Assembly: GCA_029465975.1 (NCBI GenBank)
Contig: CM055743.1
Location: forward strand, 20,027,220 to 20,091,219
Source of the DNA: Dallia pectoralis
Lineage: Eukaryota > Chordata > Actinopteri > Esociformes > Umbridae
Direction: 5' to 3'
DNA: 64,000 bases
Position numbers and translations under genes: made by a program. Within the stretch, counting starts at the first letter, position 1, and each line of letters starts with the position of its first letter. Positions 56,401 to 64,000 of the stretch are shown in pieces. The notes under the pieces were generated by a model. That model was given only the letters and a program-made list of their open reading frames with translations. It did no database searches and had not been told where the DNA came from.

Positions 56401-59400
56401 TGAGTAATGACTGATAGGTTTAACACATTGTATACTATGGTGCATGCAGCAGTAGTGTGTATTCATGAGTAATGACTGATAGGTTTAACACATTGTATAC
56501 TATGGTGCATGCAGCAGCAGTGTGTATTCATGAGTAATGACTGATAGGTTTAACACATTGCATACTATGGTGCATGTAGCAGCAGTGTGTATTCATGAGT
56601 AATGACTGATAGGTTTAACACATTGTATACTATGGTGCATGCAGCAGTAGTGTGTATTCATGAGTAATGACTGATAGGTTTAACACATTGCATACTATGG
56701 TGCATGCAGCAGCAGTGTGTATTCATGAGTAATGACTGATAGGTTTAACACATTGCATACTATGGTGCATGCAGCAGCAGTGTGTATTCATGAGTAATGA
56801 CTGATAGGTTTAACACATTGCATACTATCTTGCATGCAGCAGCAGTGTGTATTCATGAGTAATGACTGATAGGTTTAACACATTGCATACTATGGTGCAT
56901 GTTGCAGCAGTGTGTATTCATGAGTAATGACTGATAGGTTTAACACATTGTATACTATGGTGCATGCAGCAGTAGTGTGTATTCATGAGTAATGACTGAT
57001 AGGTTTAACACATTGCATACTATGGTGCATGCAGCAGCAGTGTGTATTCATGAGTAATGACTGATAGGTTTAACACATTGCATACTATGGTGCATGCAGC
57101 AGTAGTGTGTATTCATGAGTAATGACTGATAGGTTTAACACATTGCATACTATGGTGCATGTAGCAGCAGTGTGTATTCATGAGTAATGACTGATAGGTT
57201 TAACACATTGCATACTATGGTGCATGCAGCAGCAGTGTGTATTCATGAGTAATGACTGATAGGTTTAACACATTGCATACTATGGTGCATGTTAGCAGCA
57301 GTGTGTATTCATGAGTAATGACTGATAGGTTTAACACATTGTATACTATGGTGCATGCAGCAGTAGTGTGTATTCATGAGTAATGACTGATAGGTTTAAC
57401 ACATTGTATACTATGGTGCATGCAGCAGTAGTGTGTATTCATGAGTAATGACTGATAGGTTTAACACATTGCATACTATGGTGCATGTAGCAGCAGTGTG
57501 TATTCATGAGTAATGACTGATAGGTTTAACACATTGTATACTATGGTGCTTGCAGCAGTAGTGTGTATTCATGAGTAATGACTGATAGGTTTAACACATT
57601 GCATACTATGGTGCATGCAGCAGCAGTGTGTATTCATGAGTAATGACTGATAGGTTTAACACATTGCATACTATGGTGCATGCAGCAGTAGTGTGTATTC
57701 ATGAGTAATGACTGATAGGTTTAACACATTGCATACTATGGTGCATGTAGCAGCAGTGTGTATTCATGAGTAATGACTGATAGGTTTAACACATTGCATA
57801 CTATGGTGCATGCAGCAGCAGTGTGTATTCATGAGTAATGACTGATAGGTTTAACCCATTGCATACTATGGTGCATGTTGCAGCAGTGTGTATTCATGAG
57901 TAATGACTGATAGGTTTAACACATTGCATACTATGGTGCATGCAGCAGCAGTGTGTATTCATGAGTAATGACTGATAGGTTTAACACATTGTATACTATG
58001 GTGCATGCAGCAGTAGTGTGTATTCATGAGTAATGACTGATAGGTTTAACACATTGCATACTATGGTGCATGTAGCAGCAGTGTGTATTCATGAGTAATG
58101 ACTGATAGGTTTAACAGATTGCATACTATGGTGCATGCAGCAGCAGTGTGTATTCATGAGTAATGACTGATAGGTTTAACACATTGTATACTATGGTGCA
58201 TGCAGCAGCAGTGTGTATTCAAGAGTAATGACTGATAGGTTTAACACATTGTATACTATGGTGCATGCAGCAGTAGTGTGTATTCATGAGTAATGACTGA
58301 TAGGTTTAACACATTGTATACTATGGTGCATGCAGCAGTAGTGTGTATTCATGAGTAATGACTGATAGGTTTAACACATTGTATACTATGGTGCATGCAG
58401 CAGCAGTGTGTATTCATGAGTAATGACTGATAGGTTTAACACATTGTATACTATGGTGCATGCAGCAGCAGTGTGTATTCATGAGTAATGACTGATAGGT
58501 TTAACACATTGTATACTATGGTGCATGCAGCAGTAGTGTGTATTCATGAGTAATGACTGATAGGTTTAACACATTGCATACTATGGTGCATGCAGCAGTA
58601 GTGTGTATTCATGAGTAATGACTGATAGGTTTAACACATTGCATACTATGGTGCATGTAGCAGCAGTGTGTATTGATGAGTAATGACTGATAGGTTTAAC
58701 ACATTGCATACTATCTTGCATGCAGCAACAGTGTGTATTCATGAGTAATGACTGATAGGTTTAACACATTGCATACTATGGTGCATGCAGCAGTAGTGTG
58801 TATTCATGAGTAATGACTGATAGGTTTAACACATTGCATACTATGGTGCATGTAGCAGCAGTGTGTATTGATGAGTAATGACTGATAGGTTTAACACATT
58901 GCATACTATCTTGCATGCAGCAGCAGTGTGTATTCATGAGTAATGACTGATAGGTTTAACACATTGCATACTATGGTGCATGTAGCAGCAGTGTGTATTG
59001 ATGAGTAATGACTGATAGGTTTAACACATTGCATACTATCTTGCATGCAGCAACAGTGTGTATTCATGAGTAATGACTTATAGGTTTAACACATTGCATA
59101 CTATGGTGCATGCAGCAGTAGTGTGTATTCATGAGTAATGACTGATAGGTTTAACACATTGCATACTATGGTGCATGTAGCAGCAGTGTGTATTGATGAG
59201 TAATGACTGATAGGTTTAACACATTGCATACTATCTTGCATGCAGCAACAGTGTGTATTCATGAGTATTGACTGATAGGTTTAACCCATTGCATACTATG
59301 GTGCATGTTACAGCAGTGTGTATTCATGAGTAATGACTGATAGGTTTAACACATTGTATACTATGGTGCATGCAGCAGTAGTGTGTATTCATGAGTAATG

Positions 59401-62250
59401 ACTGATAGGTTTAACACATTGTATACTATGGTGCATGCAGCAGTAGTGTGTATTCATGAGTAATGACTGATAGGTTTAACACATTGCATACTATGGTGCA
59501 TGTAGCAGCAGTGTGTATTCATGAGTAATGACTGATAGGTTTAACAGATTGCATACTATGGTGCATGCAGCAGCAGTGTGTATTCATGAGTAATGACTGA
59601 TAGGTTTAACACATTGTATACTATGGTGCTTGCAGCAGTGTGTATTCAAGAGTATTGACTGATAGGTTTAACACATTGTATACTATGGTGCATGCAGCAG
59701 TAGTGTGTATTCATGAGTAATGACTGATAGGTTTAACACATTGCATACTATGGTGCATGCAGCAGTAGGGTGTATTCATGAGTATTGACTGATAGGTTTA
59801 ACACATTGCATACTATGGTGCATGCAGCAGTAGTGTGTATTCATGAGTAATGACTGATAGGTTTAACACATTGCATACTATGGTGGTTTAACACATTGCA
59901 TACTATGGTGCATGTTACAGCAGTGTGTATTCATGAGTAATGACTGATAGGTTTAACACATTGTATACTATGGTGCATGCAGCAGTAGTGTGTATTCATG
60001 AGTAATGACTGATAGGTTTAACACATTGTATACTATGGTGCATGCAGCAGTAGTGTGTATTCATGAGTAATGACTGATAGGTTTAACACATTGCATACTA
60101 TGGTGCATGTAGCAGCAGTGTGTATTCATGAGTAATGACTGATAGGTTTAACACATTGTATACTATGGTGCTTGCAGCAGTAGTGTGTATTCATGAGTAA
60201 TGACTTATAGGTTTAACACATTGCATACTATGGTGCATGCAGCAGCAGTGTGTATTCATGAGTAATGACTGATAGGTTTAACACATTGCATACTATGGTG
60301 CATGCAGCAGTAGTGTGTATTCATGAGTAATGACTGATAGGTTTAACACATTGCATACTATCTTGCATGCAGCAGCAGTGTGTATTCATGAGTAATGACT
60401 GATAGGTTTAACACATTGCATACTATGGTGCATGTTGCAGCAGTGTGTATTCATGAGTAATGACTGATAGATTTAACACATTGTATACTATGGTGCATGC
60501 AGCAGTAGTGTGTATTCATGAGTAATGACGGATAGGTTTAACCCATTGCATACTATGGTGCATGTTGCAGCAGTGTGTATTCATGAGTAATGACTGATAG
60601 GTGTAACACATTGCATACTATGGTGGTTTAACAAATTGTATACTACGGTGCATGTAGCAGCAGTGTGTATTCATGAGTAATGACGGATAGGATTAACACA
60701 TTTGTATACTATGGTGCATGTAGCAGCAGTGTGTATTCATGAGTAATGACTGATAGGTTTAACAGATTGCATACTATGGTGCATGCAGCAGCAGTGTGTA
60801 TTCATGAGTAATGACTGATAGGTTTAACACATTGTATACTATGGTGCTTGCAGCAGTGTGAATTCAAGAGTATTGACTGATAGGTTTAACACATTGTATA
60901 CTATGGTGCATGCAGCAGTAGTGTGTATTCATGAGTAATGACTGATAGGTTTAACACATTGTATACTATGGTGCATGCAGCAGTAGTGTGTATTCATGAG
61001 TATTGACTGATAGGTTTAACCCATTGCATACTATGGTGCATGTTGCAGCAGTGTGTATTCATGAGTAATGACTGATAGGTTTAACACATTGTATACTATG
61101 CTGCTTGCAGCAGTAGTGTGTATTCATGAGTAATGACTGATAGGTTTAACACATTGTATACTATGGTGCATGCAGCAGCAGTGTGTATTCATGAGTAATG
61201 ACTGATAGGTTTAACACATTGCATACTATGGTGCATGCAGCAGTAGTGTGTATTCATGAGTATTGACTGATAGGTTTAACACATTGCATACTATGGTGCA
61301 TGCAGCAGTAGTGTGTATTCATGAGTAATGACTGATAGGTTTAACACATTGCATACTATGGTGGTTTAACACATTGCATACTATGGTGCATGCAGCAGCA
61401 GTGTGTATTCATGAGTAATGACTGATAGGTTTAACACATTGCATACTATGGTGCATGCAGCAGCAGTGTGTATTCATGGGTATTGACTGATAGGTTTAAC
61501 ACATTGCATACTATGGTGCATGTAGCAGCAGTGTGTATTGATGAGTAATGACTGATAGGTTTAACACATTGTATACTATGGTGCATGCAGCAGTAGTGTG
61601 TATTCATGAGTAATGACTGATAGGTTTAACACATTGCATACTATGGTGCATGTTGCAGCAGTGTGTATTCAAGAGTAATGACTGATAGGTTTAACACATT
61701 GCATACTATCTTGCATGCAGCAGCAGTGTGTATTCATGAGTATTGACTGATAGGTTTAACCCATTGCATACTATGGTGCATGTTGCAGCAGTGTGTATTC
61801 ATGAGTAATGACTGATAGGTTTAACACATTGTATACTATGGTGCATGCAGCAGTTGTGTGTATTCATGAGTAATGACTGATAGGTTTAACACATTGCATA
61901 CTTTGGTGCATGTTGCAGCAGTGTGTATTCATGAGTAATGACTGATAGGTTTAACAAATTGTATACTATGGTGCTTGCAGCAGTGTGTATTCAAGAGTAA
62001 TGACTGATAGGTTTAACACATTGTATACTATGGTGCATGCAGCAGCAGTGTGTATTCATGAGTAATGACTGATAGGTTTAACACATTGCATACTATGGTG
62101 CTTGCAGCAGTTGTGTGTAGTCATGAGTAATGACTGATAGGTTTAACACATTGTATACTATGGTGGTTTAACACATTGTATACTATGGTGTATGTAGCAG
62201 CAGTGTGTATTCATGAGTAATGACTGATAGGTTTTTATACATTGTATACT
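53428..62250. repeat. 65-bp satellite, about 136 copies, higher-order structure
   Basis: The unit is ggtgcatgcagcagtagtgt, gtattcatgagtaatgactg, ataggtttaacacattgcat, actat. Diagnostic variants (ttgatgag, cttgcatgcagcaaca, catgttacagc, cttgcagcagtgtg) recur in ordered groups. A distinctive partial unit, ctatggtggtttaacac, lies at about 56346, 59879 and 61360. Surroundings of the first two are almost identical over hundreds of bases (offset 3533 bp), so multi-kilobase segments have been duplicated. Confidence 0.97.
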
Positions 62251-62356
62251 TGACAGGGAGGTATGAACCAGTCAATTTAAATAAGTACATATTAACTGAG
62301 AAGATTTAAACATGTGCTAAACTCCTGTCCATTGTACTGTCTTCTCTTTTTCACAG

Positions 62357-62456
62357 AGGTCACGGTGATAGGATAGGATGGAAAGGCCCAGGAAAAACAT
62401 TTGAAGCTGGTGTGAAGCAAACCTTGCACCCCCCACCAATGAACTATTACTGGTAA
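62357..62456 (+). CDS. candidate terminal coding exon of an unknown gene (32 aa)
   Basis: The acceptor tcttctctttttcacag has a long pyrimidine tract. From 62358 the open phase reads GHGDRIGWKGPGKTFEAGVK, then QTLHPPPMNYYW and TAA. The composition looks like a real protein C-terminus and is unlike the satellite. No upstream exon is recognised; the satellite occupies the 9 kb before it. If real, the array grew inside this gene's last intron. It could equally be a captured exon fragment or chance. Confidence 0.35.
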
Positions 62457-62702
62457 TTTAATGTAAACTGTTGAGGGTTTCCCTTCTTTAAAGAAGGCTA
62501 CCTGATGAGTCCATGTTTATTCTATAACAAATCAAAAGTCACTGCGTCAGGGCTGGCAGGAAAGTGATATGAGAGAGGGGGCCTGTATGGTAACTTCCTG
62601 TTGAGCTTGACTGCCAGGTTAATACTAACTGTACTTTTATACAATACTAAAGCATGTGAATTGTTGCTGCTTGCTTTCCCTCCCTTTAGGCATCCCCCCA
62701 AA

Positions 62703-62718
62703 GGCTCTTTTAAGAGCC
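62703..62718 (+). promoter_or_regulatory. histone-type 3' stem-loop, solitary
   Basis: ggctcttttaagagcc is a perfect 6-bp stem with a 4-base loop, identical to the canonical replication-dependent histone mRNA 3' hairpin, and is preceded by cccaaa as in histone genes. No histone coding sequence lies upstream and no purine-rich downstream element is seen. It lies about 245 bp after the stop of the candidate exon. Function is doubtful. Confidence 0.5.
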
Positions 62719-62743
62719 AATTCACAAATGTTCTTTTGTATAC

Positions 62744-63095
62744 ACATTGTATACTATGGTGCATGCAGCAGTAGTGTGTATTCATGAGTAATGACTGATA
62801 GTTTTAACACATTGTATACTATGGTGCATGTTGCAGCAGTGTGTATTCATGAGTAATGACTGATAGGTTTAACCCATTGTATACTATGGTGCTTGCAGCA
62901 GTGTGTATTCAAGAGTAATGACTGATAGGTTTAACACATTGCATACTATGGTGCATGTTGCAGCAATCTTTATTCATGAGTAATGACTGATAGGTTTAAC
63001 ACATTGTATACTATGGTGCATGTAGCAGCAGTGTGTATTCATTAGTAATGACTGATAGGTTTAACACATTGCATTCTATGGTGCAGCAGCAGCAG
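62744..63095. repeat. 65-bp satellite, right block (about five copies)
   Basis: The same unit as 53428-62250 continues after the island. The last copies are more diverged (agcaatctttattcat, attctatgg). Confidence 0.93.
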
Positions 63096-64000
63096 TGTCA
63101 CCTCAGTTTGGCAGTTGATATCAGTACACAGTCGACTACGGGTGGCCGCAAGCACACATCATCACAATTTCTGCAGAAATTGTACGCTATCTAGTTATTA
63201 TTATTATATCAATTTTGTCCACGCCTACTCCTCCCACAGTTTTTGCACTAGATGGACAAAAAAGGTGTCAAAATGTGCGTCCCGAACTCTATTTAGTTGG
63301 CATTGTTTTGTAGAAGGTTTCGTTATGTAGTTTACGAAATATTAATGATAATGTCGCTAATTAATCCCCATTGAAATACATTGACGGAATCTTCAAAACT
63401 AGAGTGTGAGAGCCCATTCAGCAGAAAATGTAGAGAACATTTGTAAACTGCTCCTGCTGCCTGAGTTTCAACCCTTTACACACAAATGGCATATCAAAAC
63501 GTTCATCTATTTGTGCTGTCACTCAAAATGTTCATATAATAACATATATATTTATTTCGTTATGTCCTTTTGTTTCCAACTTGCGCCTCCCCATAGACAT
63601 CCATAGAAACGGTGATTTTCTCCACTCTAATTTGAAAGCTATTTTTGGTGTTTTTTTGTTCGTTTGTAAATTGTGATAGCGCCTACATTTCCGGGGTTAC
63701 AGATACATGTTATACATCAAAATGTCCGCCTGGTTTTTAGGATTCTCATGATGTAATTGTTTAAACTGTGTGAGTAAAACTCTGGTTAGTAGAGCTAAAA
63801 GTATACGACCATGTCTGAATCTTTTGAAATGATAGAAAGAGAAGCTGCATTTTCTTGTTGTTGATTGGCTAAATAATAGGAACATTCTGGAAGGGGCGGG
63901 GGGGAGGAGGCAGCGCGCTCTGATATCGATGAGAACAGGTGTTCCTCCTGACAAAGGCATAGTTGCCTGGCCACAGCCAAATACACTGCAATCAACAGCC
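63096..64000. other. right edge, no feature recognised
   Basis: Unique-looking sequence with short frames on both strands, none recognisable. No repeats or splice-bounded exon found. Confidence 0.45.

Larger units (their letters stand above)
62251..62743. other. 493-bp non-satellite island inside the 65-bp array
   Basis: It is bounded on both sides by acattgtatact (62239-62250 and 62744-62755). It has no terminal inverted repeats. It holds a candidate splice acceptor with a short coding exon and a histone-type hairpin. The minus-strand frame across it at 62522-62785 is not recognisable. Confidence 0.8.

Noticed and set aside
62703..62718. A replication-dependent histone gene upstream of the hairpin
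   Set aside because: No histone fold sequence is found in any frame in the 450 bp before it; only the hairpin and its upstream flank match.

Overview
This window looks like nuclear DNA of a teleost fish. It carries a split gene with GT-AG introns, fish-type hAT, Tc1/mariner and pogo DNA transposons, L2-like, I/Nimb-like and Tx1-like non-LTR retrotransposons, a solo LTR, a fish SINE-type tail, and a very large load of minisatellites and satellites. I saw no bacterial operons, rRNA, tRNA or CRISPR array. The species cannot be fixed from the sequence alone.

The only clear host gene is prrc2a (BAT2-type, proline-rich coiled-coil 2A), on the minus strand, occupying 1-18.3 kb. Ten coding exons can be assigned from the start codon at 18263 to the donor at 43, where the gene leaves the window. 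Nine of the ten exon phases agree. The exception is the junction between the first and second coding exons, where the exon-proximal acceptor gives a +1 frame error. That acceptor lies in a 64-bp tandem triplication, and only the most distal copy keeps the frame. At another exon (13781-13924) the splice donor itself is part of a 57-bp minisatellite, so eleven near-identical donors stand in a row.

The prrc2a introns hold an L2-like LINE remnant, a Tc1 fragment, a BED-finger hAT element with its 8-bp target duplication, a pogo/Tigger remnant, a 46-bp satellite of about 52 copies, a LINE with a 16-bp target duplication, and a 41-bp minisatellite. From 18.3 to 22.4 kb come the 5' flank and a second short hAT element.

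From 22.4 to 29.7 kb there is a 13-bp minisatellite (about 140 copies) followed by a 70-bp satellite (about 75 copies). From 30 to 41 kb lies a transposon graveyard: a 2.1-kb Tc1/mariner-type element with a DDE remnant; a 53-bp minisatellite split by a solo LTR and by a hAT-like element that itself contains another hAT; a MITE; and a deleted Tc1. From 41.4 to 48.4 kb lies a nearly full-length but frame-broken Tx1-clade-like LINE with tandem repeats in both UTRs.

From 48.7 to 53.4 kb there are several smaller tandem arrays and local duplications. From 53.4 to 63.1 kb a 65-bp satellite of about 140 copies with higher-order structure fills the window. It is interrupted by a 493-bp non-satellite island that carries a plausible terminal coding exon and a perfect histone-type 3' hairpin. 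The last 0.9 kb is featureless.

Apart from prrc2a and possibly the small exon at 62.4 kb and a short unknown reading frame near 22.1 kb, I see no functional protein gene. I found no convincing new multi-gene system. The most interesting signals are the tandem duplications that include prrc2a splice sites, the island inside the 65-bp satellite, and the repeated pyrimidine-tract/CAG modules in both UTRs of the Tx1-like LINE.
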